64,000 nt of DNA from Lysobacter capsici (GTDB lineage: Bacteria; Pseudomonadota; Gammaproteobacteria; Xanthomonadales; Xanthomonadaceae). The position numbers and the translations under genes are program-made. The notes under the pieces are model-generated. The model was not told the DNA's origin and made no database searches. It saw only the letters and a list, made by a program, of their open reading frames with translations. Positions 32,201-40,567 of this stretch are shown here, one piece after another. Within the stretch, counting starts at the first letter, position 1. The number at the start of each line of letters is the position of its first letter. Where the stretch lies: NCBI RefSeq assembly GCF_014779555.2, contig NZ_CP094357.1, positions 558,001 through 622,000 on the forward strand, given 5' to 3'.

Positions 32201-32393
32201 AGGTCATCTTCGCCGCGACGTCGGCCGCCGGCAGGCCGGTGTAGGTCCACACCAGATTGATCGAGGGAATCCCGACCTCGGGGAGGATGTCGGTCGGCAT
32301 CTTGCGCGCCGACAGCACGCCGAACAGCAGGATCAGGATCGCCAGGACGCCGATCGTGTAACGGCGGCTCAGGGCGTATTGAACAATCCACAT
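29199..32393 (-). CDS. RND efflux transporter permease
   Basis: 1064 aa from ATG 32393. The fold is that of AcrB-like pumps: an N-terminal helix (YTIGVLAILILLFGVLSA), two large periplasmic loops, and 12 membrane segments. TM4 contains GILVDNAVVDVENTNRN, where the first proton-relay Asp is kept and the second is Asn, as in several pump subgroups. The substrate is unknown. It is not a clear heavy-metal type, and the sequence suggests a multidrug or biocide exporter. It is first in an operon with the adaptor lipoprotein. Confidence 0.93.
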   Translation of the reverse strand: MWIVQYALSRRYTIGVLAILILLFGVLSARKMPTDILPEVGIPSINLVWTYTGLPAADVAAKMTSFSEAAILNTVDDLKEVRSETINGASIVRIDFQPTVSLDRALVQITAVSQTILRRMPPGTSPPLVVRNNVSSTPVLQLVLSSDSLTEAQLYDYARLQLRSQIQTIPGIRMTLPYGGAPRQIMVDLDPAKLQTYGLTPADVTGALERGSPTLPSGSIREGQREMQISIDTSPATAAEFLDIPVVSRGGTVIYVRDVASVRDGGALQTNVARMDGSSAVSVALIKLGGASAVEIVRAVRERLPEIEASAPPGTRIHAIFDQSVFVDNAISSIEHEALLVGLLVALVVLMFIGSWRSSMIVLSAIPLALLSSIAMLHLLGYTFNVMTLGGLALAIGILVDNAVVDVENTNRNIALGKDVRTAILDSAKEVVFPEMVSTISICIVLTPILLMTGLSAWVFTPLALAVIFAMLASFLLSRTLIPVLCYMLLPADIKSRANPRWAPEKLLLKINHKVEHVLDSLRDKHHALLIKLGHHGLVLTVVAVLVFGVGALAAASLGREYFPQVDAGQLRMQVRLPSGTRLEETAAKLSEIQREIRTIIPPQELQTVYEQIGVPDAINLSLVDSAVVGSFEAEIMLQLRSPHANSHDYLVKIRKRIAERFPEAKLFERPPDATSRTLAGSAAAAFEVRLIGRDVPGNLAMAREIEQRLHKVPGAVDIALRQVLDLPEYQVKIDRTRAAQLGLDAQQASRAVLAVLGSAGTVSPVYWTDTVNAIAYTVQVQAPINNLKNIDALMNSPLRIGANGEAVLLRNIATVTARQVPASVARTTLAPTISVIANVEGTDLGSIYDQLTKITGELNAKLKPGNRIEIVGQAGEMQSAYGELATGLVMSAILVFLVLVVNFQSWIQPAVAMSGLPIAIAGAAVGLWVTGTPLSVPALMGVMMVIGVSTANSVLVTSFARGLIADGHDPELAAYESAAVRLRPVLMTASAMVLGIIPMAIGLGDGGEQNAPLGRAVIGGLLFGTPATLILVPSILAVVGRRRKPRVEDESSDSAGAPAGVAP

Positions 32394-32940
32394 CGTGAGG
32401 GGAATCCGAGTGAGGGAGCCGACGGCTGGATGAATGGTGCGAAGTGTCCGCGCCTGGCGATCGGGCCGCAGCCGTGTCGCGTGGAACGGTTCGTATGCAG
32501 GCCGCAACGCTGGCGATGCGTCGCGCAAGGAACGGTGAAGAGCCGAACGATGAAGAAGCGAAAACCTGCGGGCACTCTAGGCGCGGCACGCGTACGCGAA
32601 GCTGTCGTTTGGCTGACAAATTCGTCAGTTGCGCGGACGGGGCGATGCGAGTGCGCGATGCGATCGCTCGCGGGTGACGTATGCGCGCGATCGTCAGCGT
32701 GTCGAGTGTTGGGTCGTGTCGAGTGTGGGGTTGGGTGGACCTCGCTCGCTGTTGGACCGGCGGCATCCGTTCGTGTTTCGCCCGGCCCGCTCCGGGGTCT
32801 GCGCGACCACCGCCGCTACCCGGCGTACCGTCGAGGCGGGCGTCGGGTCAAAGGTCGTCGCCCAGCGTTCGCTGGCCAGGGTGCTTCGGGGGAGTGCGGT
32901 TACGTTAGTCCGTGGCTCGCGCGTGCGTTAGTACATTACT
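32394..32940. other. Long intergenic region without a clear gene
   Basis: Between the RND pump start and the 67-bp element. Several short frames exist on both strands, but none has a convincing ribosome site, codon pattern or family resemblance. It should contain the pump promoter. Confidence 0.6.
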
Positions 32941-33007
32941 GTCGCATCGTTGCCTATTTCTGCAATTTGGCCGGATCGGCACAGCTTGCGGGCAGATTTC
33001 TACCGAT
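32941..33007 (+). promoter_or_regulatory. 67-bp element A, homologous to the araC-like promoter region
   Basis: It matches 35982-36048 at 54 of 67 positions with no gap. The best-conserved blocks are TTGCCTATTTCTGCAA and GCGGGCAGATT followed by TACCGAT. Copy B lies just upstream of an AraC-family gene. Copy A lies 300 bp upstream of the lipoprotein/effector pair, in the same orientation. It could be a binding site for that regulator or a duplicated flank of the effector cassette. Bases 33008-33306 after it show no gene. Confidence 0.65.
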
Positions 33008-33306
33008 CGCGGCATCGGCCGGTATTCCTCGGGAACCCCGGGACATCAAGACGTTCGTCTGATTCGCCGTGGCAGCGCGTTGTGGTGGCTGGCGAAGCGG
33101 ACGGATTGCCTGATCGAGCGGCGCCCGCAGGTCGTTCGCTGCCGGCCCGAGGCGGCGCGGGCATGGCATCGGCGCCGCGGGCGAACGCGCGGCCATCGAT
33201 CAGGCGATTGGGCGGCCCCGGCTTCCCAGGCGCGCGGCCGCTGGCATACTCGACGCTCACGGAATCGCTCGCACCGAGCCGCGGCACGACAGGGAGACAG
33301 ACGTCG

Positions 33307-34041
33307 ATGGTCAACACCCGGATCCCGGCCTGGCTGGCAGCGGCGATGCTGTTGCCCGCAACCGGCTTGTTCAGCGCATGCGCCGCGAAACAGCCGCACG
33401 AACTCTCGCCCCCATCCGAACCTGTGAAGGTCAGCGCCGCCATGTCCGAAACCACGTCGTCTTCGCTGCCCGCCGCCGGCGGGTCAACGCTCACGTCCCA
33501 GGAAGCCGGGCACCGGCTGTTGAAGTTGATCGACAGCCTCAAGACGCCGGCGGATTTCAGCCTGGACCGCTTCAAGGCGGTCATGCGCCTGCCCGAGCCG
33601 CCGGGCGGTGAGGCGGGCGAACGCGAGCCTGGTTACGAAGGGTTTTCCGAAGCGATCGCCGGCAGCGACTGGTCGCAGACCATCGCCTACTCGGACGATG
33701 CCTCGGCCGCGGACGCGAAGAGGATCGAATACCGCCTCGACTACGACGGCGCTCAGGCCGATCAGGACCAGCTCGATCTGGGCCCGGCCTGCGCGATGGA
33801 TTACGCGGCCTATCGGCGCGCGCTGCTCGACATGGGATTCGAGGAAGGCCCGGCGACACCGAGCAAGGTCGAATACGCCACCCGCGGCACCCTGGCGCAC
33901 GTGTTCCGGCGCGGCGGCGTGAACGTGGACATCGTGACCCAGCGCGAATCGGCCGCGTCCGAAGCCAAGCGCGCGCATGCCTGCGTGCGCAGCATCGAGG
34001 TGCGCCCGAGTGCTTATGACGCAGCCAAAGAGGAGGGCTAA
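33307..34041 (+). CDS. Putative T4SS immunity lipoprotein (X-Tfi-like)
   Basis: 244 aa from ATG 33307. It has a lipoprotein signal with lipobox FSAC (Cys25), so it is exported and lipid-anchored. The mature protein has a low-complexity Ser/Ala stretch, then an alpha/beta-looking domain (ERLLK-like HRLLKLIDSLK, FRRGGVNVDIV). No known family is recognised. The gene ends three bases before the XVIPCD effector, and the effector's GAGGAGGG ribosome site lies in its last codons, so they are co-translated. In Xanthomonas, antibacterial type IV effectors are paired with periplasmic lipoprotein immunity proteins in this order. The immunity role is inferred from this context. Confidence 0.7.
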   Translation: MVNTRIPAWLAAAMLLPATGLFSACAAKQPHELSPPSEPVKVSAAMSETTSSSLPAAGGSTLTSQEAGHRLLKLIDSLKTPADFSLDRFKAVMRLPEPPGGEAGEREPGYEGFSEAIAGSDWSQTIAYSDDASAADAKRIEYRLDYDGAQADQDQLDLGPACAMDYAAYRRALLDMGFEEGPATPSKVEYATRGTLAHVFRRGGVNVDIVTQRESAASEAKRAHACVRSIEVRPSAYDAAKEEG

Positions 34042-34044
34042 GCC

Positions 34045-35856
34045 ATGCCCGGTCCCAATCCTCAGCTGACCGCGGCGCTCGATCAGTTCGCGCTGGAACC
34101 CGGCGTCACCCCGGCGCAGGCCGCGCAGTTGCGCGCGGCGATCACCGCCACCCCGACCTTGTTGAGCAGCCTCAATGCCGACGCGGCCAACGGGCATCTG
34201 CGCAGCTTCGCGCTGGCGCCGCCCGGGCCGGCGTCGATCGGCCAATACGACATCGCCAGCGGCCGGGTGACCTTGCCGGCCGAAGTGCTGACCGGCGCCA
34301 CGCCGGTCAACCCGGACCTGCGCGCGGTGTTGAAGTTGCAGGACATGAGTCTGCGTTTCGCCCACACCGCCAACGTCACCGCGGACATGCACGCCAACCT
34401 GGAGCGCACCCTCAACGGCTCGCCGGTGTTGGTCGATCAGTTCAAGGACGCGGTGCGCAACGAGACCCAGCGCGAATTGCGCGGTTTCGCGCTGCATACC
34501 GCGCCCGGCGCCGGCGGCAGTTACGATCCGGCCACTCGGGTCATGAACCTCACGCCCGCGAGCCTCACCACCGCCAGCTTCGATCAGCACAACATGAGCT
34601 TCGTGCTGGGCCACGAGATGGAGCACGGCTTCAACCGCGCCGGCTCGGAGCGCGCGCGCGACCGCTTCGATGCGCAGGCGCGGCAGATCGCCGGCGACGC
34701 CAACCCGATCAACGACTACACCGCGCCGAGCGTGCGTTGGATGCAGTCCAATCGCAACGACGAAGCCGAGGCCCACATCGCCGGCTGGAACGCGATGCTG
34801 AGTTACGAGAAACAGCGCAGCGGCAATCCGAACGCCGGACTGACCGAGATGTGGAACAACGCCAACCGCGGACGGGTCGAGGATTTCCTCGAACTCGATG
34901 CCGCCGGCGCGCCGGTGGCGCGGGCCAATCTGAGCTTCAACGCCGACAACAGCCTGACCAGTTCGCCGACCAATGTCGCGACGATGGGCCAGTACTACTT
35001 CGATCAGAAACCGGTGGGAACGCCGGGCGTCGCCGCGCACGCCACGGTCGGTCTGGGGCCGCACGGCCATTCGGATTACGCCAACATCTATGGCGCCGAA
35101 ATCGTCGGGCGCGCGATCTGGATCGAGCGGAGCGTCGCGGTGCCCAAGCACGGCGCCGCCTCGCAGATGCATCTGAACTTGAACAGCCTGGGCGTGAACG
35201 AAACGCTGTTGGAGGAGAACGGCATCTTCATCCGGACCAGCGCCGGCCCCGGGTCGCAGGCGTATCGCGACACCAGCACGACGCCGTCGGTGGCGGGCCG
35301 GTTCGATCACACCTTCGACGGTCCGAACCAGCATCAGCACGTGCCGATCGATGCGCCGCTCGCGCGCGAAGGCGAGCGTTCGGTTCCGGGCGGCACCGGC
35401 GAGGGGCCGGCGCGCAACGAGTCGGCGCCGGGCCGCGCCGCGGTGCTGTCCGATCCCGAGCATCCCGGGCATTCCATGTACAACAGCGCGCTGCAGGGGC
35501 TGCGGCACTCGGTCAATATCCCGCCGGGGACCTTCCAGCCGCACGACGAAGAGCGCCTGGCCGCCGGCATCGTCGCGCAGGCGCTCAATCAACGCGACGC
35601 CTTCCCGGCGGCGCGGATCGACCATGTGGTGTTCAACCGCGACCGCAGCATGCTGATCGGGGTGCAGGGGCCGCTCAACGACCCGACCCACCATCTGGCC
35701 GGCGTGAACGTGCAGCGTGCGATCGCGACGCCGATCGAACAATCCTCGCAGGCGAGCCAGCCCGGCTTGCAGTCGCAGCAGCAGGTCCAGGAGGCCGCCC
35801 GCATCCAGGCCGAGACCCAGGGCGCGCAGGCGCAGGCGCGCGGGATGCAGCAGTAG
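34045..35856 (+). CDS. Type IV secretion effector with HExxH metallopeptidase motif and XVIPCD
   Basis: 603 aa, no signal peptide. The middle contains a zincin motif HEMEH (190-194) within SFVLGHEMEHGFNRAG; a downstream Glu (NDEAEAHIAGWN, about 240-242) could be the third zinc ligand. The C-terminal 135 residues match the Xanthomonas VirD4-interacting protein conserved domain: DPEHPGHSMYN (470-480), ARIDHVVF (523-530), VQGPLNDPTHH (540-550), ATPIEQSSQ (561-569) and a Gln-rich tail. This domain targets toxins to the bacteria-killing type IV system of xanthomonads. Predicted role: a peptidase injected into rival cells. The T4SS itself is not in the window. The target is unknown; a lipoprotein partner suggests action in the periplasm. 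Confidence 0.88.
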   Translation: MPGPNPQLTAALDQFALEPGVTPAQAAQLRAAITATPTLLSSLNADAANGHLRSFALAPPGPASIGQYDIASGRVTLPAEVLTGATPVNPDLRAVLKLQDMSLRFAHTANVTADMHANLERTLNGSPVLVDQFKDAVRNETQRELRGFALHTAPGAGGSYDPATRVMNLTPASLTTASFDQHNMSFVLGHEMEHGFNRAGSERARDRFDAQARQIAGDANPINDYTAPSVRWMQSNRNDEAEAHIAGWNAMLSYEKQRSGNPNAGLTEMWNNANRGRVEDFLELDAAGAPVARANLSFNADNSLTSSPTNVATMGQYYFDQKPVGTPGVAAHATVGLGPHGHSDYANIYGAEIVGRAIWIERSVAVPKHGAASQMHLNLNSLGVNETLLEENGIFIRTSAGPGSQAYRDTSTTPSVAGRFDHTFDGPNQHQHVPIDAPLAREGERSVPGGTGEGPARNESAPGRAAVLSDPEHPGHSMYNSALQGLRHSVNIPPGTFQPHDEERLAAGIVAQALNQRDAFPAARIDHVVFNRDRSMLIGVQGPLNDPTHHLAGVNVQRAIATPIEQSSQASQPGLQSQQQVQEAARIQAETQGAQAQARGMQQ

Positions 35857-35981
35857 CCTGGCGGCGTTGGTTCGAGCGTCCCGGCCGTGCCGAGCCGGCC
35901 GGGGCGGACACGTGGCGCGGCCGCCCCGGTGTTCCCAGCCCCATGGCGCATGGCCCGGCGCCGCGAGACCGCGCCTAATCC

Positions 35982-36048
35982 CGTCACATCCTTGCCTATT
36001 TCTGCAAACCGGCCGACTAGGCACAGTCCGCGGGCAGATTCGTACCGA
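35982..36048 (+). promoter_or_regulatory. 67-bp element B, upstream of the AraC-family gene
   Basis: It ends 33 bases before the AraC-type start codon. It shares 54 of 67 positions with element A at 32941-33007. The position suggests a promoter with autoregulatory binding sites. The two elements bracket the immunity/effector pair as direct repeats. Confidence 0.65.
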
Positions 36049-36081
36049 TAATCGAGGCAACCCGACTGTGCACGGGACGCC

Positions 36082-37032
36082 ATGAACGCCAATAGCTCCG
36101 CCGAATCGATCGCGCAACGCGGCAGCTGCGCCGCGCAGGCCGAACTGGTCGATCGGATTGCCCGATTGACCGACAGCGACGGCGTCCACGCCACCGCGGT
36201 CCGGCCGCTGCACCTGATCCGCATGAGCGCGCCGACCGAATGTTCGCCGTCGGTGTACGAGCCGCGGCTGTGCGTGGTCGCGCAAGGCCGCAAGGTCGTG
36301 ACCTTGTCCGATCGCACCTATCACTACGACCCGCTCAACTATCTGGTGGTGTCGGTGACGCTGCCGATGATCGGCCAGGTGGTCGAGGCGACGCCGGACA
36401 AGCCGTATCTGTGCCTGCGCCTGGACATCGATCCGGCGCAGATCGCCAGCCTGATCGTCGATGCCGGCCAGTCGCCGACGATCGACCACGGTCACGGCGG
36501 CAACGGCGTCGACCTGGGCCTGTACGCGGCGCGGGTCAACACGACTTTGATGGACGCGGTGCTGCGGTTGATGCGTCTGCTCGATACGCCGCAGGACCTG
36601 CCGGTGCTCGCGCCGATGGCCTTGCGGGAAATTTTCTATCGGGTGCTGATGGGCGACCTCGGCCATCGGCTGCGCGCGCTGGCGTTGACCGACAGCCGCT
36701 CCAGCCGCATCGCCAAGGCGGTGGCGGTGCTGCGCCAGTGCTATCTGCAGCCGTTGAGCATCGACGAGCTGGCCGAGCAGGTGCACATGAGCACCTCCTC
36801 GCTGCACCACCAGTTCAAGGCGGTGACCACCTTGTCGCCGCTGCAGTTCCAGAAGCATCTGCGCCTGCACGAAGCGCGGCGCCTGATGATGGTCAGCGGA
36901 GTCGAGGCGGTGACCGCCGCGCACCGGGTCGGTTACGAAAGCCCGTCGCAGTTCTCGCGCGAGTACAAGCGCTTGTTCGGCGCGCCGCCGCGCGCCGAGG
37001 TGGTGATGGCGCGCGGCATGCCGCAGGGCTGA
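36082..37032 (+). CDS. AraC-family transcriptional regulator
   Basis: 316 aa. The N-terminal half is the AraC_N-type ligand domain (YEPRLCVVAQGRKVVTLSDRTYHYDPLNYLVV). The C-terminal hundred residues hold two helix-turn-helix motifs (LSIDELAEQVHMSTSSLHHQFK and EAVTAAHRVGYESPSQFSREYKRLFGAPP). Members of this subgroup, such as YqhC, commonly activate a nearby oxidoreductase gene and themselves. Here no such oxidoreductase is adjacent; the effector cassette lies upstream instead. The repeated 67-bp element suggests possible control of that cassette. Confidence 0.9.
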   Translation: MNANSSAESIAQRGSCAAQAELVDRIARLTDSDGVHATAVRPLHLIRMSAPTECSPSVYEPRLCVVAQGRKVVTLSDRTYHYDPLNYLVVSVTLPMIGQVVEATPDKPYLCLRLDIDPAQIASLIVDAGQSPTIDHGHGGNGVDLGLYAARVNTTLMDAVLRLMRLLDTPQDLPVLAPMALREIFYRVLMGDLGHRLRALALTDSRSSRIAKAVAVLRQCYLQPLSIDELAEQVHMSTSSLHHQFKAVTTLSPLQFQKHLRLHEARRLMMVSGVEAVTAAHRVGYESPSQFSREYKRLFGAPPRAEVVMARGMPQG

Positions 37033-37562
37033 GCCCGCATCGCGATCTTTCGATGCCTTCGCGCGTCGACAGATGCATGTCCTGGCCGATACGTTCACCG
37101 CTGATCGGCGAAATCTTCCGCGATGCCAATGCGCGCTCGCGAATTCGCGATCGGCTGAATCATCGCGAAAAGTTTCGTATGCAACCGCGTTTCGCGCGAT
37201 GCCGCGACGCGCGTGTCGCGATGCAGGCACGCAGTCGCGAATGCGCGAACGCACGAGGCGCGAACGGGGTAGGGCGTTGGCCACGCACTTGCGTTTCGCG
37301 CGCGGCGAAAGCCATGCGCGTCGCGTCGATATGAAAAATCGTGCTGTCAAAATAAGTGCCACGGTGATGGGGGGAAGTCGCACTTTTTGCGTTTGAGGAT
37401 TGAGCGCGACGAAAACCCGATCCCCACCTCCCCCCGTCGATCGTCGCGCTCCCATCGCTGTTCCCTTTCCCGCACCCAGGTCTTCGCGCCTCGGCCGTGC
37501 CACGGGCTTGCGCCCGTCGGCAGCGGACGACCATGACCGCAATCCGCATCAGGAACCAACGA
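37033..37562. other. Intergenic region rich in TCGCGA
   Basis: 530 bases with no supported gene. Five TCGCGA hexamers occur between 37137 and 37240 (at 37137, 37145, 37163, 37216, 37235). The last 230 bases are less GC-rich and should contain the promoter of the protease gene. Confidence 0.6.
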
Positions 37563-39968
37563 ATGAACAAGATGTCGTCGAAAAAATTCGCCGTGCTCGG
37601 TCTCGCCGCGGCCTGTGCCACGGTGCTGTTGTGGTCGCGCAACGAAGCGCAGACAGCGGGCGCGGTCGCCTCCGGCGCGCTCGCCAATACGGCGGGCGCA
37701 TCAACGGCGTCGGGCTCGTTGCCCGTGGCGAGCTGGAAACCGGTCGCGATGAACGCGCCGACGCCGCGCAACGACGCGCAGAGCAAGCTCGGCGCCGGCC
37801 AGTTGCTGCAGGCGGTGCAGGCCTTGTCGCAGCTGCCGAACGCGGCGGGCGCATCGGCGTCGACGGGCGCGTCGTCCTTGGCGCGCGGCCCGGCCTATGC
37901 CGGCGCCAGCGTCGCCGCGCAGATCGCGGTGCTCGACCGGGTCGGCATTCCGCTGCGTTATCGCGACGGCGAGAAGCTCAAGGTCAACGTCAATCTGGCC
38001 CTGACCCACGAACAGATTCAGAACCCGAGCCTGCTCGATCGCGCGACCTCGACCTTGCGCGAGACCTTGCTCGCCGCGGGCCTGGAAGCCGAACAGGTCA
38101 ACGGTTCGCCGAGCCTGGAAGCCAAGGTGCCGCTGGCGCGTCTGGAATGGGTGGCGGGCCTGCAACCGGTCGCGCAGGTGTCGCTGCTGGCGATGCCGAA
38201 CACCGCCGCGTTCACCGACGGCGCCGCCGCCAGCAATCTTGATCAGCTGCGTTCGCTCGGTAACTATGCGCAGCTGCCGGCCGCGCAGCGCCGCGATCTC
38301 AAGGGCGAAGGCCTGACCGTCGCGGTGTTCGATCAGTTCGCCGACAACACCGGCCAGATCAAGGCGCTGCAGGACGCGGGCGAATGGCCGAAGAACACCG
38401 CCGCGGTCGCCGACAAACTCACCTTGTTCAAGCCGGCCGGCGGCGCGTTCGGCTACACCAAGGTCAAGCACGGCAACGCCGTGGTCGAGATCGTCTACGA
38501 CATCGTGCCGGAAGCGAAATTCCGCGTGTACGACGCCGGACAGACCGCCGACTGGATCAAGGGCATCCAGGACGCGGCCAACCTCAACGCGCTCAACGAG
38601 CCGCAGGGCGAGCCGCGCGCGCAGGTGCTGACCGCATCGCAGGGCATGGCCTTGTACGCGCCCGGCGACGGCACCGGCACCGGCAGCAATCTCAAGGGCC
38701 TTTACGATGCGATCGACGCGGCCGCGCGCAACGGCGTGCTGATCCTCAACGCCGCCGGCAACGAAGCGCAGGTGCACTGGGACGGCGACAGCACGCCCGG
38801 CGCGGTCGCCAACACGTTCCAGGATTTCGTGGTCGGCAATGTCGACGCCAACGGCGCGGCGATCGCCGACAACATCAACCTGCTGCGCCTGGAAGGCCAG
38901 GGCTTCGGCGATTGCATCCCGGTCGGCGGCAAGACCGCGGCCGACGCCGATCTGATCGCGATCGACGTGTGGCTGGGCTGGAACGACTGGACCAGCGCCA
39001 ACAACACCACCAACGCCGACTATCGTCTGGAACTGGTGCGCTGGGCGGACGCGGTGACCCGCAACGGCCGCGTGGTGACGCCGGCCGGCTGGGTCGCCGT
39101 GACCCAGTCCGACGACGCCCAGACCGGCCTGGCCGGCCAGCAACCGCTCGAACGCATCGCCCTGCAGCCGGCGGCCAACACCAAGACCGCTGCCTGCAAC
39201 AACGTGTTCAACACCGCGCGTTTCTCCGGCGGCGGCAAGTTCGGCGTGCGGGTGGTGCGCAAGACCGCCAACGCCAGCAACTTCCTGCGTCTGATGAGCG
39301 GCGGCCTGCACAACTTCCAGTACGGCGTGCAGGATCGCTCGCTGGTGCATCCGGCCGATTCGGCCAATGTGATCACGGTGGCCGCGCTGGATGCGGCGAC
39401 CTCGAACCTGGAAGCCTACAGCTCGCGCGGCCCGGTACTCGCCGCCGGCGGCGCGCGTCCGAACGGTCAGGCCGCGGGCAACGCCAAGCCGGACATCGCC
39501 AACTTCGCCAACGTCGACACCGTGTCCTACGGCGACAACGCCTTCAACGGAACGTCCTCGGCGACGCCGCACGTGGCCGCGCTCGCGCTGCTGGGTCTGC
39601 AGCATCAGCGCCAGCTGACCAACGCGACCGTGCCGGCGGCCTTGCCGGCCGACGCGACCGCGCAGCAGAAAGCCGATCGCGCCGCCTTGCTCAAGCAGCG
39701 CAACGTCAGCCTGTCCAACTCGGTGTACGACTCGCTGGTGTACGTGGCCAGCACCGGCGGCAACGATCTGGGCACGGCCGGTTTCGACAGCAGCTACGGC
39801 AATGGACGACTGAAGTTCCATGCCCAGTCCGAGGCCTGCTTCCTGTCGGCGACCTACGACCCGTCGTATCGCTCGCTGCTGCCCGCGCAGGCGACGCCGC
39901 TGCCGGCCGGACAGAAGACCTACGATCAGTTGCGCGCCGACAACAGCGCGAGCTGCGCGGCCAACTGA
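37563..39968 (+). CDS. Atypical S8 (subtilisin-like) serine peptidase
   Basis: 801 aa from ATG 37563 (AGGA nine bases upstream). Residues 5-25 are a short hydrophobic signal or anchor. A propeptide-like region follows (to about 245). The catalytic triad can be placed at Asp257 (VAVFDQFAD, in place of the usual D-[ST]-G), His303 (VKHGNAVVEIVYDIVPEA) and Ser665 (GTSSATPHVAA), with oxyanion Asn400 (NAAGNEA). A 260-residue insertion separates Asn and Ser, with three Cys that could form disulfides. The enzyme is probably exported. Substrate is unknown; proteolysis of environmental protein is plausible. Confidence 0.88.
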   Translation: MNKMSSKKFAVLGLAAACATVLLWSRNEAQTAGAVASGALANTAGASTASGSLPVASWKPVAMNAPTPRNDAQSKLGAGQLLQAVQALSQLPNAAGASASTGASSLARGPAYAGASVAAQIAVLDRVGIPLRYRDGEKLKVNVNLALTHEQIQNPSLLDRATSTLRETLLAAGLEAEQVNGSPSLEAKVPLARLEWVAGLQPVAQVSLLAMPNTAAFTDGAAASNLDQLRSLGNYAQLPAAQRRDLKGEGLTVAVFDQFADNTGQIKALQDAGEWPKNTAAVADKLTLFKPAGGAFGYTKVKHGNAVVEIVYDIVPEAKFRVYDAGQTADWIKGIQDAANLNALNEPQGEPRAQVLTASQGMALYAPGDGTGTGSNLKGLYDAIDAAARNGVLILNAAGNEAQVHWDGDSTPGAVANTFQDFVVGNVDANGAAIADNINLLRLEGQGFGDCIPVGGKTAADADLIAIDVWLGWNDWTSANNTTNADYRLELVRWADAVTRNGRVVTPAGWVAVTQSDDAQTGLAGQQPLERIALQPAANTKTAACNNVFNTARFSGGGKFGVRVVRKTANASNFLRLMSGGLHNFQYGVQDRSLVHPADSANVITVAALDAATSNLEAYSSRGPVLAAGGARPNGQAAGNAKPDIANFANVDTVSYGDNAFNGTSSATPHVAALALLGLQHQRQLTNATVPAALPADATAQQKADRAALLKQRNVSLSNSVYDSLVYVASTGGNDLGTAGFDSSYGNGRLKFHAQSEACFLSATYDPSYRSLLPAQATPLPAGQKTYDQLRADNSASCAAN

Positions 39969-40567
39969 GCGGCCGGCGAAGCGGCTTGCGTTCGCGCAAG
40001 CCGTTCGCGGCAATCGAGCGCGCGGTTCGCCGCGCGTATCGATGAATGAGCAAGACGATTCTTACCTGGCGAGCGCAAGCCGCGCAGGTCCCCCGGCACC
40101 GGACGCGATGTCCGGTGCTCTTTTTCGACACCCCCTGTCGCGATGGTGTCGGCCTTCGCGATATCGCTCGGGTCGCGTTCGCGCAAGTCGACGTTGCAGC
40201 GCAAACGCGTGGCGCGCGTACTCACCCTCGCTCACCCTCGCACCACCGCCGATAACGCAAAAACGCCGCGCGTTTCATCGGGGCAATGCCTGCCGCTTGA
40301 ACAGTGAACGCAATTGCGCGCTCGCGCAGGACAGCGTTTCGCGCTCGATCGCAAAGAAAGATCGTTTAATTTGTTTCTGCGCGAACAGTCGCATTTTTTC
40401 GACGGACGCGTGGTAGCGTCTGCGCCCGACGCGACGTAGCCAGCGATTCGATCGCCAGCCATCCAACCTGGCTTGTGTTCCATCCTCCGCAGCCTGTTGC
40501 GGTGCGCTGCCCGCCTCGCGGCGAAGCGAATCTTCGCTTCGTATCACCAGGGAGCAGGGGACTCGCC
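39969..40567. other. Intergenic region: terminator, then upstream region of the dehydrogenase operon
   Basis: No gene is seen. It contains the terminator at 40096-40125. An AT-richer stretch near 40355-40400 (GATCGTTTAATTTGTTTCTG) is the best candidate for the dehydrogenase operon promoter. Confidence 0.55.
40096..40125 (+). terminator. Rho-independent terminator
   Basis: A perfect 9-bp stem, GCACCGGAC and GTCCGGTGC, around loop GCGAT, is followed by TCTTTTT. It lies about 130 bp after the subtilase stop and should end that transcript. Confidence 0.88.

Noticed and set aside
29199-32393. RND permease as a heavy-metal (CzcA/CusA) pump
   Set aside because: The TM4 region reads GILVDNAVVDVEN, like drug-type pumps, and the adaptor lacks metal-binding His/Met clusters.
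32444-33062. Small plus-strand frames between the RND pump and the lipoprotein gene
   Set aside because: No ribosome site, no recognisable product, and Arg-rich or Ser-rich composition typical of non-coding GC-rich frames.
33484-37542. Open minus-strand frame of 1352 codons
   Set aside because: It runs antisense through the effector and AraC genes, has Arg/Ala/Gly-rich composition and no motif; such frames come from high GC at third positions.
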